Source: Arion vulgaris
Lineage: Eukaryota; Mollusca; Gastropoda; Stylommatophora; Arionidae
Length of the DNA: 64,000 nt
Assembly (NCBI GenBank): GCA_020796225.1
Contig: CM036765.1
Location: 33,446,066-33,510,065, forward strand
Direction of reading: 5' to 3'
Below the pieces are notes generated by a model. It was not told where the DNA came from, searched no databases, and was given only the letters and a program-made list of their open reading frames with translations. Positions 1-12,600 of the stretch are shown one piece after another. A program made the position numbers and the translations under genes. Numbering within the stretch: position 1 is the stretch's first letter; every line of letters begins with the position of its first letter.

Positions 1-330
1 TGAAGTGCCTATGCGGAATGCTGGGGGTAACAAGAAGAGTCCGGTTGAGAAATGAAGACATCAGGAAAAAGTTGGTACAACATCAGTACTAAACGTATCT
101 AGAAACAACAAATTAAATGGCTTGGCCACATAAGCTGAGCACCAACAGACAGTGCACCTCAAAGAGCAAGTTGATCTGATACAATGGATACAAAGCAAAA
201 GGCCAGCTGTGCAAAAGGGGGATCTCAGAGATAACAGAGGCGACGAAAGAAACTATTTATGAAGCGCACACAAGAGCTTGTTCTAGAAATCTCTTCTGAT
301 GCTGTGAGGCAAAACAGGATTGGATAAAAG
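1..330 (+). mobile_element. LINE 3'-end fragment (post-RT region, family B)
   Basis: The first ~150 bases read as the region after reverse transcriptase in a non-LTR retrotransposon: CLCGMLGVTRRVRLRNEDIR, followed by a degraded W-L/P-G-H-type motif. Stops interrupt it. The stretch at 140..320 is repeated in inverse orientation at about 31840..32170 and 33595..33770, which shows a dispersed family. It lies in the intron just upstream of the first visible host exon and is not part of the host gene. Confidence 0.75.
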
Positions 331-432
331 AATGAAATAAATTGTATGTATGTTATCTCTAAATTGTAATGTTGCATACATGTAAGATATACATTCCTTA
401 ATGACATTACTGAATTGAATGTCTATCTTTAG

Positions 433-637
433 GGATACCAAATGTTGAGGAATGGAAAATTATATGGCTCTGTTATCCCCCCTGATGTGACCAGCCTTCA
501 TATCAGTGATGTCTCACTAGGAGAAAAAATTGAGCTTCAACTAATTGCACTTACTGAGCATGCAGTGGGTAAGGCAGACAGGAAGGCAGACATTGATAAG
601 GATTCTGGGAAGGGCTCATCACAGCAAGGAGATAAAG
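433..637 (+). CDS. FN3 gene exon 1 in window: C-terminal half of an FN3 unit plus charged linker
   Basis: Acceptor TTTAG precedes GYQMLRNGKLYG, the hairpin that recurs in later FN3 units, then strands ending LQLIALTEHAVG. Two donors in the same phase are possible. One is at 569 (GTGG|GTAAGG, the stronger consensus), ending just after the FN3 fold. The other is at 638 (AAAG|GTCAGC), which adds a highly charged linker rich in K, D, S and Q. Both join exon 2 in phase 1. The N-terminal half of this FN3 must be encoded upstream of the window. Confidence 0.75.
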
Positions 638-3600
638 GTCAGCTTGAATAATAGTAACTTCAATAGTAACTTGGTGCACATATAAAATTTGCACAATTAT
701 ATTTTTTTATATTTCTTATTTATTCTCTCATCTTTAAAAGTGAAAGTAAAAATATGAATTTTTCAGGTGTACATGTTATAGCAATTCACTCCAGCAGAAT
801 TTGTTGTGCCTTTGGACACACTCATTTTGACAAGATAAACCTAGCCATTAATTGCGAGTGCTTTCTTCAGACATAGATCCTATATTTCCAGTTACATTTT
901 ATATAAATACTTCTTATAAATTACATAACAGACAGTGGCTGAGCAACAGGTTACCCATACGATCATCATATCAGACTCGATGAATATGCTTCAACTGATT
1001 GAATCTGGAAGTATGCGTGTGGAATGGGTGGACAGCATTCGGAGATCACATCTCAAGAAAATGACTTGGCTGTACACACCTGGACATGCTGGAGTGCAGG
1101 GTAACGAGCGTGCAGACTTTCTTGCAAACAATGCCCGACTCAAACGGGCAGAAGTATGGACAGAGCCGATATCATCAATGCGGTACGCTCTCAATTATGT
1201 GACATGGGCACGTCTCAGACACTGGAATGAGTTCGAGAATTAGGCGTTAAGTGTGGACATGCCAGACAGTGTCGTCTTCGTGGTAGAGAGAGAAGGTAGT
1301 AATCAACTTCTCATGGGTACGGTGAGCAAATGGACTTTAGGATGGCTGCTGCAGCGGAGGACAGAGCATGCATGGGAATGCCCAATGTGCCGTGACGTCG
1401 ATCGCATAACATAACATAACATAACAGACTGTTTAAAACTGAATGCAAATTGCAGTTTAAAAAAGACACTTTAAATATATAAGTTCATAATGTGTGTGTG
1501 TTGTTCTTCATAGAATATGGGGTTATTTGTCTATATAGTAGTTTTATTGGTGATGTGATCTTCTAATGTTATAATTAATTTTATTTTGTCAGTGTAGTCT
1601 AAAACTCTTTGATAATTATCTCATCTTATTCATTTAAAAGTTCATTTCATCATCATCAGGTGCTATCTCCACATTGAAGGTTGGCTTCAATTGATCTCCA
1701 ACGTCCCCTGTCTCTCGCCTAGATGTTGTACTCTTCCAGACTGTAATGTGTTAATCTCTTGATGTTTTAATCAATTTTGTGTTTCAGTATTCCACTTGCT
1801 CATTGCTCTTAAACTTCCCCTCCAATAATGTTTTGATCAATGTGTCATCCGGAATTTGTTATTGTTGTCCTCCTGACCAGTTCACTAGCATTCCATTGTT
1901 ATCTATCCTATTTAATGAGGGCATGAGACACACATATTCCAACCTCAGAATCCAGCAATACACGAAGAAGCCAAGATTATATATATATATGTAGTAGCCA
2001 TGATCATCTCACACTGCTTTATATAAATAACCATTTCTGGTCTGTGAATGTGGGTGTGGGTTCAAATACCTTTATTGACAACATATGAAGCAGTAGACAT
2101 TATAAGAAACACTTTGAAAGATCTCATAGTGTCATCTTAAAAAGCATATCCTGTGGCATTTCAAAATATTTTACAGTTATATAATCTGTGTTGGTAGAAA
2201 TTTGGTTAGACTGTCCCTGATAAATGTGTGATCCCCCTCCTTTGACAACATGTATAATTAAAATAATCAACATGGTAGAATGCCATGAAAATTTATTTTA
2301 TTGTGGTGCAGTAATTTTAAAATTATGTACATTTTACTGAGAGCATGCCCCATCTGAAAATTTAGAGCAAATGTCACATGCCATAATGTTTGTCAAACAG
2401 ACGCAATTAAAAATCATTTAGAAATCAGTATTTATATTTATCAAACTCAAATATTCAGAGGAGCATCTGGCCAAATGGATTAGAGTGTGGCTTCCATGGG
2501 AGAGACCCGTGTTCAATTCACAGTAAGGCCAAGGATTTTTTTCTGTTGTGGACATAAATGAAAAATCAGAACCTGAACAGCTTCACAGCGACTGCACTAG
2601 CCATGTTGCCATTAAATTTATCAGGCTCCCATCCTACCTGTCCTACACAGCCCTAAAAACGTAATACAGACAGTAACAACAGTTTAAACTAAAAAATTTA
2701 ACAAAAATTGAAACTATAAAAACATTTTATGAGGAACATTTAGTAGGGACTTTTTTACTGACTAATTGTAGAGAAAGAAAGACTAGCTGGACTAGTGACT
2801 GTAGTTTTGTAAGAAAATTAATTGCATTTTAAATCAGCCGCAAAATGTATAATGTAATATCTATCAACCAAACAAAAAAACTGGTAAAATAGATGACAAA
2901 ATAATTAACTACCGTGCCTTTCTCAGCAGTTTATTTGGCTCACAGTATATTTGAAGATGACGTAAAGCCAGTTATACTGGCCAATTGAAAATACATTGCA
3001 ATACACTTAGAATGGCTAATTTTGTTTATATTGCAATATAAATGCATTGTGAGTTATTCAAAAAAGTAATGAAGGGGAAAGGAGTTAATTTGTAGTTAAC
3101 AAAAAATTTATTTAGAAACTGTATCATTATAATAGAAACATTTTTAAATGTTGCACTATGAATGTTGTTCACTAGTGTTATTTAAGCATAACACCATGTT
3201 CATAATAGTGTCTAATGCTAATTGGTATGTGTTTTGTGTATCTCATTTGTTGTAAAGTTTGTGTGAAAGCTTTGTTAGAGTTTAGACAAGTCACTTAGTG
3301 AAGTTTACATGTCACAGATCACATTGTTAACTCACCTGTATTTATTATAAAGTTTACCTAAAAGCTATCTCGCATGTGCCTACAGTTTTGAATAGCTGAG
3401 CAAGATGATCCAGTGTTATGCTTCCCATAAAAAGCATTTCTTAACTGTGTCTGTTAGACAGTTCCTAAGTCATGATGAGACAGTCAATTTGAAAGTAAGA
3501 AAGCTCAACAGATGTCTCAAAAAGACATGACTTTTACAATTAGCAATAGGTCAGCAAGTAGTAACTTAGTTTCATTTTCTTCCCATCCAGCTGGCGTGTT

Positions 3601-6600
3601 ACAATCTTGGTGACAGGTGGCAAGCAGTTGTCTTTAACACTACGTCCCTTGATATTGCTAGATAATTAGAATTTGCTCTATATGTAGCGTTATATTTCTC
3701 CTCAAGCTATGGCGCATAATTGTCCTTCCTCCTGCCATCTATCTAGTTGACCTGGCCAGTAACCATATGATTCACAGGAAAAACAACAAAGACTGGTTCC
3801 TTTGGATAAAAACAGTTAGAGTATGCATAGCACTGTCTCTTCCCAGATTACCTTGCAAATTAATTATTTCTATGTTCTTACCAGCTATCTAGCTGATCCT
3901 GTCATTGGTTATAAATATTCATCAATGAAACACAGGAGCCTTGGAACAATAAGACACTAATGGGATCAATTTAATTGAAGAAATGAAGAACATAAAGTTT
4001 GAACTTGCTAATGAACTATCTCAAGATGTATGCGGTGAATGCCAATAAATTTATGGCTTATCGGTAGGGGTGACTGTGACATGGACCTTGGTGAGTGAGA
4101 TGTGCTCTGCCATGGAACAGGAAATATTGTCTTAGACAGTGTTAAAAGGGAATATTTCTTTGATGACTGTACGAGATGCTTCTTATTCAATGACGGTCTC
4201 ATTGAAAGTCAGATATATAATAGATCAGTTTCATCATGTAATGAGGTATTGTAATAATCCCTGCTAGAATCAGAGTCTACATATCCCACCACAAGTCGGA
4301 GAATCTTGCATCTGAAGGAAAGCTGGTGTGAACAATCTGTGTCCCAGATGCTAGCAATCTGTGTCTCAGATCCCTGAGAGGGTTCTCCTTCCTGGAGAAC
4401 TATTCCAATATAAATACGTAAGCACTTTGAGATTGTACCACTTGGAATCCTAGTAAAAGACTAAAAGGGCCCAAAGGCGAAGGATTGACTTCATTGCACT
4501 GGGTTTCCCCATATGGCTTCATCCCTGTCGGCAGAGATGGCATGTCATCTGCCGTATCATTGCACATAGCATGAACTCCGTAGCTCTGGCAATAATTCTA
4601 GGGATCTCATGAAAAAATTGTGCATGTGTCTCGGTTCGAATTCAAATCCACAACATTCAGTATGACAAGCTAACAACCTTACCACTGAGACCCCTTCTAG
4701 TAAAAAACTGTCTAGTTGCAAGAGACTTACATCGAATAGGTGACTTCTCCACCTGTTATTGTCCCATTTGCATAGAGCAGGAGATTTCTTAGTATGAAAG
4801 AAAACTTTGCAGAATGCTACTATGAAATGTCAGCGGGAAAAAAGTAGTGAAAACTCATACTTTCTTGGGAATGAAAGATATGTTAGATATTTGAGTTGAG
4901 ACTTGTCACTTATTGAAAGTTAGAGATGTTACATATCATATTACTAACTCACTAGTTTTACATTTCCTTTCAAAGGTGAGAGTTCACCAGCACATAAAAA
5001 GCACATTAGTAGTTTCAACACTTGTCCCATTGAATTCAAAGACACGGAGGAATTTATAAACTATTCTGATTGGCCCACAGTTCTCAAGGGTAATCACTCT
5101 GTTTGCCTCAATTACACACAGTGGTGGTTAATGGGTTTAAACAATTGAGATGGGCTTATTTTGTAGAATAAAAATATATGCCAAGATGTATAAAAAGGGT
5201 AATGATAATTCTACAGAATAATTCTTACCTCAGTAGATCATTTTGACCTCTGTATCATTCTTATCTCTCTGTATCATTCTTATCTCTGTAGATCATTTTA
5301 ATCTTCTTTGGCCACTTAATGTTTCGCCATCCCAACTTTATCCGATAATGTCAACCTCCTCCAATGCTCCCAATCTTCTTCATTGTGACTGACGGATAAC
5401 ATTTGATAACATTTGAAGTCAGGAGAGTAATTGCAACAGTGAGCAAAAGCTAAAATAATTGAACAGAAACATTTTGTAAACTTTCTTGAAATAATATATT
5501 TTTTTTCTATATTTATTTTTGTTCAAGCATTATCTGTGATTTGGGAGGTGGAAGAAGGAAAGTTGGGGGAAGTTAGAAGACCTATAACTGAACCACCACT
5601 GGATGAATCATTTAGTTTTTATCTTAGAACATTGCTTGCATGGCTTATATTTAAAGAAATAATGTACCATTTTCCCTGCTCTAGTAAAGCCCTTGATGCT
5701 TTCACTAACTGCTTTATATATACTCTTCCTGTGATGAATTACCATGTACACTCATATATCAACTGAGATATTTATTTATTAACTCTTTCTGTACCATTAA
5801 TGTTACTGAGTTCTCACCGAAATTGTTTTATGACATTGTAATTGTTATGATGCAAAGATTTTAGTATCTACATTATTTGCAGTAGGTATCTTAATAATAT
5901 ATATCATTTACTAAACGTTTTCTACATATTTACTTTACTGCTTTAACAACTTGGAAGGGTTAGTTAGTACAAAGTGAAAGAAAGTTCTCCATGGTAAAAA
6001 CCACAAGAGTGGCTAATTGTGTGATTCGCTCACATTTTTACTCTACTATATTGGCTAGCGGTGTGGATTGAGTTAATGCAGAAAATTCACTTCTGTTTAT
6101 TTGTTTGAATTATGAAATTCAAGAGCTCACAGTTTTCTTTAATGATTATTTCATATAAGAATGTACATGTACTTATGTCTGTAATGGACATGTTTACATG
6201 GCTGGAAATGCTTAGACATCATACAGGTCACATAGACATCTGAATGTGAAGTGGACAAAGTAACTACAGAACATTTGTTGCAAAAATATCCCAGATATGA
6301 TAAACATGGAAACACATATAGCAATCACCCAAACTATTCCAGTACGTGCTCTTTGGTAATGTTAGCTATCTCAGACTGACCACTGTTTTCTTTGAACATA
6401 TTGAAGTTAATGTACAGCAGTATACAGGACAGAAGAAGACAAATGGACAGGTCTAAATGGAAAAGTATTTTTGTGCTACTAGATGCATTTTTTAAAGACA
6501 TGATTCATTCTACTACATCGCAAAAATCAGTCTGGCTGCATAGACTTATGTTGTAGTGTGTTTTATTGCAATAAAATATTACATGGTTGGAAATTAAACG

Positions 6601-9600
6601 TTTTTAATGCCCAGTTGAAAATAAAGCTCATGTGAACGAAAAATATATATAAACCTTCATAACTAATTAACAATACATGATCTATCAAGACAGTACTGTT
6701 TGTTGTTAAGTACTTATGATAATAAAAACAAAGCTGCTTATTAGAAATCATTCTCTTGTCTCATATACTTGTCACTGTATTCTTTCCGCAAAGTGGGTGG
6801 CAGATATAGAACAAACTATTATGGTACAAATTTATACTAATATATATTCTAGAAACAAATCATGTTACTAATTTAAACAGAAATTAAAGTTTATTTTCAA
6901 TATATTATGTAATCATAAGTATTTGATTATATGGGAAGGGGGGGGAGGGTTGACTTTCATATATAGCATATACATATACAAAAAATTTGACATTATAATT
7001 TTGAAATTGATTTCTGTGCTAATGTACATAGTTATTCTTCATTGATGTCATATTTAGTTGTCAGCACAATTAAAGACATTTGTGTCTGTTCTTCTTCTTC
7101 TTCAAATGCTCCATATCGACCACTTGTCAACCACTCTGTGTGATTTGTAGATGATCTGAGTCTAAGAGTGATTGTACATTGTGCCAGTTATGCGCCTACA
7201 AGTAGGCCAGCACATCCAATTTCTGCGCTGCTTTTTATTTACTAGGTAGCATCCCCAGGGCCTACATCAGTCGCCTCTTACGACATGCATTGTAGGTTGC
7301 AGTGGTACTATTCTTTGCTTCCTTGCGGGCCCCGGCATCACAGAGGCGTGTGTCTGCTCATTGTTCATTACTTTATATTTAAGTTTGCCAATTTTTTTTT
7401 TTCTTGTCACATAAACTAATGCAATTTTATCATGCAGTTAAACTAATATCCTGCGGCTATACCAATGTGCATTTATACTAATATTATGTAGCATTACTAA
7501 TATTTTGTAATCTGGGATTGTTCATGTCTTCACAGATATGTCTGCTAGTGAGAGATACACAGGATGCAAACCTGGGCCAAAGCTGATAGTCCACTATACA
7601 GGTCTAGTCTGTGCTCCATCTGAGGTCTGGTGTGAGAAAGTTACTGGCTACTCTGCACTAATCATTTGGAAAACAGGTAAGTAAAGAAGGGAGGGTAGCA
7701 CATTAGAATAAATCAACTGTAACCATACAATTTTGATAATGTAATGATCATGTGGGCGTCTGTGACTTAGCGGTAGTGAGCCAATTGCAACCCAAGAGTA
7801 CCCGCTTCAAACTCCGTGGCGGGCAGTTTGGAAGAAAATTTGTTCCTGTTAAATATTTTTTAAATTGTGGAACCTTTTTTTTATAGCATGTAGTATATTG
7901 GGCAATACGGTGTTAGGCCCAATTTTCATTGACCTCGGCACAGATAGGTGATGTGGTCAATATAGCACTGTCTGCTTTTGCTTCTCAGTGCTTTTCCTGG
8001 TACCCAATTGAGGGTGGGTCAACTTGAGAGTCGTTATGGTCTGAAAAATATTCCTTGCCCACTGTAGAATTGAACCCAGACCACTAACCTAAGAAGTGAG
8101 TTCACTAACAACTACGCTACTGCGCCATGAATTTTACGAAGGTAAAAATAGACCTCACTGTTTAGAAAGTAATTAAGTATTGCCTAGAAAATCAACAACT
8201 CGTTAACTGGGGTTGTTGGCGATTTCCTGTCAAGGATATGCCCCAATTTTATTCAATGATAAAATGAATGTTTTAGTCAGCTATCTTAATCTCTCTATGA
8301 CTTTTGCTGTGATTTTTATTGTAGTCTGTGATTCAACCTAATCATGTGATTCTATCTTGTTTCAGTAAATGTGACAAAAGCTCACTTCCTGCAACCAGAG
8401 AGTTACCAAGTAACATGGTGGCCAGGGGACAGACCACAAGATGACATACAGAGTGACAGTACTACAGGTAAGTTGCATTTCTAGCTTGTTTTAATTAGTT
8501 GCATATTGATTAATTGATTGATTATTTAGATGCTATTTCCACAACAATGGTCAGCTACATGAATCTCTAATAGTTCCTGTTTCTTGTCATCTTGGTGCAT
8601 TCTGCCAAACTTTGTTCATCTCAGAGTTCTTTTCTCCTAAATATATCATTGTTTTCTTCTTGCCCACAACCTTTCTCTTCAGTATGCTATATAAAAATAT
8701 ATATAAGATTATATAAGATATATATATAAGATGTACTTATCTTATCTTAACCACATTTGCAGTGAAGCGTTGTGTGTAGATTTAGTTTTCTATCTTGTGC
8801 AAGGTATGTTGCGCTTGACATTGCCAGTCCATGCTTTTGCAGGGACTCTAAGATGTTATCTATCCATCGTGTTCTTGGCCTGCCTCGTGCTCTGCGCCCT
8901 GAGTGTCAATTATTGTAGGCATGTGATGGTAGTAAATGTGGTTCCATTCTCATTAGATGGCCGAACCACTTGATTCGTTGCTTCTCGAATATGATGTACT
9001 AGCTGTTCTTTATGTCTTTACGAAGCATATACTTTTCCTCAGTTTATATTTTCAAGTCTGTAAAACTACTATTCATATTTTTTCTAGAGGACCACCTAAT
9101 GATAACTAGCTTGCGACCTTCGACTATGTACACTGTTGTTGTTGAGGCACGTAAGATTGAGAAATACAAGGATTATGATGAAGGAGCATGTAAGTATAAG
9201 ATAGACCTAGACATGTTACTTTTATATTGGCAAAACATGTAGTGATGTATTCATCTATTTTGTGAATACTATTATATTACATTATTGTTTAATTTCATAT
9301 TAATTATCATTACTTTATTGTTGTAGGCTTGATAAATTCTGATAAAAATACTTAGAATTCTGGAAATTATCTATACTTATTTGACTATGTATGGTTTGAT
9401 GGGGGATGCACAATAATGATATTTTATTGTTCTCTTGTTTAGTGGATTCATTTATTCATGGATAGGATCATATGGTAAATAACCATTTATGCTTCAATCT
9501 CTCTTTTATACAGAAAGATTTTAGTGGCAGCGCACAAACTCCAAAGCATTGGTGATGGTCCCTAATGTAATTTTTAAAATGATGAAAGTTTCACAGGAAT

Positions 9601-12600
9601 GTTTGTTTTAGTCTTTTTTTAAATAAATTTCACCCGGGCTGCAATTTTGCAGCCTACTCTTATCAGTTTATGACTGTCAAGGGTTTTTTTTAAGTGTTCA
9701 ACCTACATTTTATCGCTCGTCCCCAATAGACCTAGGAAATCAATATTTCATTGAGATCAGGGATTACTGGAAAAATATTCCAGTCACTCAAACTGGAAAA
9801 TAAATCCAGTACATTTGTAACAAGAAGCGATCACCTTACATCTACACCACAGAGACCAAATTTATATATATATAAATATTTGTCTGCAACATTTATTTTA
9901 TCACTTGAATTTGTCCTTCTTGTATCCCATAAATTATAGAACTGCAAGTGTCTACATCAATTTATATTGTACATGTCTTCATGGATTCCACCCATGAGGC
10001 TCTAGTTTTTTTTATTTTACTGCTCTGTGCCAGGTATTCTTTTATCTACATCCATTTCTCATTCACTATGGTTTCAAAGTGCATATCTTGGTTATAATAA
10101 AATGTAGTTTTCTGATGGTATGGCTTAATCATAATCTCTTTATTTAATTTACAGTTGTGTTGGTTGTTATCATGTTTGTATCCACAATTATCTGCTTCTT
10201 ATTACTTTTGTTCCTATGAAATTAAATAATTAGTGGAGACATCTATTTATTGATGAACGTCTACAGTTTGAAATTGATACTCTTGGTCACATGCAATGTC
10301 TCCAATTCACAGTGACTAATATTGCATTTATTTTTAACAGCATAATAATTATTTTCCAGGAGAAAAACTTTGAAATTACATTTTTTTCATAGAAAGTTTA
10401 AAACAAACCTGGCTTGCTAATTGGGACATTAACATCATGTCTTCATTTTTCCTTCTTTGTCATGCTGATTTCAAAATACGGAAACATTTACATTTCTAAC
10501 ACATTCTCTACTGAATTGGAAAACACCATGTGGCCAAGTTATTTTTTGTTTAAATTTTGCACTTTTAAAAATATATAAATTTTATCCAATTAACAAATTT
10601 TACCAAACTCCTGAACAGAACCACAATGTATAAATAGAAAGCATTGGTGCAGATAAAAACAAGAAATTTCATCATAATGTATTGTTGTAAATTTAGCATT
10701 AATTTTACATGAACAGTGCTTGGCGCAGTGTGCAGCAGTTGGATTATTTTTTATAGATAATCTTGGCACACTCTGCGTCAGTTAGTATGGAATGTGTTAA
10801 GTTTGTTGATTCCTGTTCAAAGTTGTTATTGTATATCTGGTTATCATTTTTGATAGTGATAGTTTGCCAGTTACCTTTCATATCTTGTAGTTTATTTTAT
10901 ATCGCTGTTTGTTATGCTATATTGTTAAATTTACTTGCAAAATGGCATCTATGATTATCCTTTAATTTAGTCATCGGATTATCATCACTGCACATTGAAT
11001 CAGTTAGTCCATAAGTGCTCTGATCTCACCCTGAGTATGGCTCTCAGTGTGTAGCGACTAATGACCCGGTTCTTTGTTGGTTTACTATTCTTCTTTGACT
11101 ACCAGCAAAGTGTTCTTGTCTAGCTACACCACACTTGACTTGGAATTCTTGCAGCCTGGTTAGTGTTGTAGATTCACCACTATTACTTGAATCATGCACA
11201 CGCCTCTCGCCCCTAGGAAATTTATAAATATCAGCCTGATCCATTGCTTGCCTGCTTTGTACAGCAGCCATACCTGCAAGCCTATCTGCGTGTTCATCCC
11301 CCCTGCACCTGTATGCTCTGGCACAAAAATAAAACTGATTTTTGTCAGCTTAGACCTCCCCAGTGACTCCATCCATTGTCCCATCTGAAGGATAAACGAT
11401 TATGATTGATGTGTGCTTTAAGTTTTAATATATAATCATATCTGTGATACCTACTCTTCAACTTGTCCATCTCTAGCTGTGGCTGAGACACCTGATGAAC
11501 ATAATGCCTTCATCTTGTCCTCCAAGTCCAAACAACTTCTGGTGAAAACTGCAAGACCACCAGATCCGCCATCAAATGTGGGTGTAATTGCCATGACATG
11601 CCATAGTCTCAAGGTTGGATGGGATCCACCCAAAGAGCATGGGTCTGAAATTGTTGGTAGGTGCAGTAAATCTATATAAATATACTCCGACGTTCGCTTA
11701 GCTTATCTGGTCCTGTTTTGTTCTCTATATTCTCAACATGGCAGTCAGATATAGAGACATGAGCACTGTATTCCTTATCTTTCTTACATTCTCATGCTGT
11801 ATATATTTCTTCTTATGTTGCATAAACTCACTATTGTGTGTTTGTTGATGGTTTTATCAATATATCTGTGTATGCAGGGTTATATCATTGTTTAAAAGTG
11901 CTAACCATGCTGTTGTATGCAAGTGAGACATGGACAGTGTATAGCAGACATGCAAGAAAACTAAACCATTTCCACACAAGTTGTTTATGCAGACTACTAC
12001 AAATAAACTGGCAGGACAAAATTCCAGATGCCAAAGTCCTCATAGGAGCAAAGATTTCAAGCATCAACACCCTGTTACAGAATGCACAAGTGAGATGAAC
12101 CGGTGAAGTTGCTTGGGTGCCTGATAAACACATCCCAAAACAATTGATGTATGGCAAGCTAGAAGGGGGCAGACATTCAGCTAGTGGACAGAAAAACCGC
12201 TTTAAATACACTCTTAAAGTGTCACTGAAATGCTTCGATGTAGACACCAAATGCTGGGAATCCCTAGCGCAAGATCGTCAAATTTGGTGCTGTAACAACA
12301 CGAGAGGAACTGGCATAGCTGAGAATTGTCAGGCCATTAAGGCACAGGAAAACAAGCTTCACGAAAAGACACTACACACAACACCCACATGATCTAACCT
12401 TCATCATGCTAATGCTCCACCTGTGGTAGAGGGATTGTGTTCTAGGAGTTGAGACTCTAGCAGTTACCATCCCATGACATTTCATATCCACCACCAACGC
12501 CAAATAGAATGGAATTTGTGTCCACTAAAGGTTAATAGATAATCTTGGCACAGTCTGTGGTAGTTAATATAGAATGTGTTAAGGGGAATTTTGAATAAAT

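Noticed and set aside
935..1243. Host RNase H gene
   Set aside because: It is a fragment with a retroelement-type GNERAD motif, repeated at 43385 and linked to an ATAAC tail.
2460..2535. Functional tRNA gene
   Set aside because: Only A- and B-box-like pieces are present; the acceptor and anticodon stems do not pair. The same holds for the tRNA-like heads at 4545..4700, 7751, 8130 and 62635.
11885..12250. 121-codon minus-strand ORF
   Set aside because: It is the antisense shadow of the plus-strand LINE fragment at 11838..12480.
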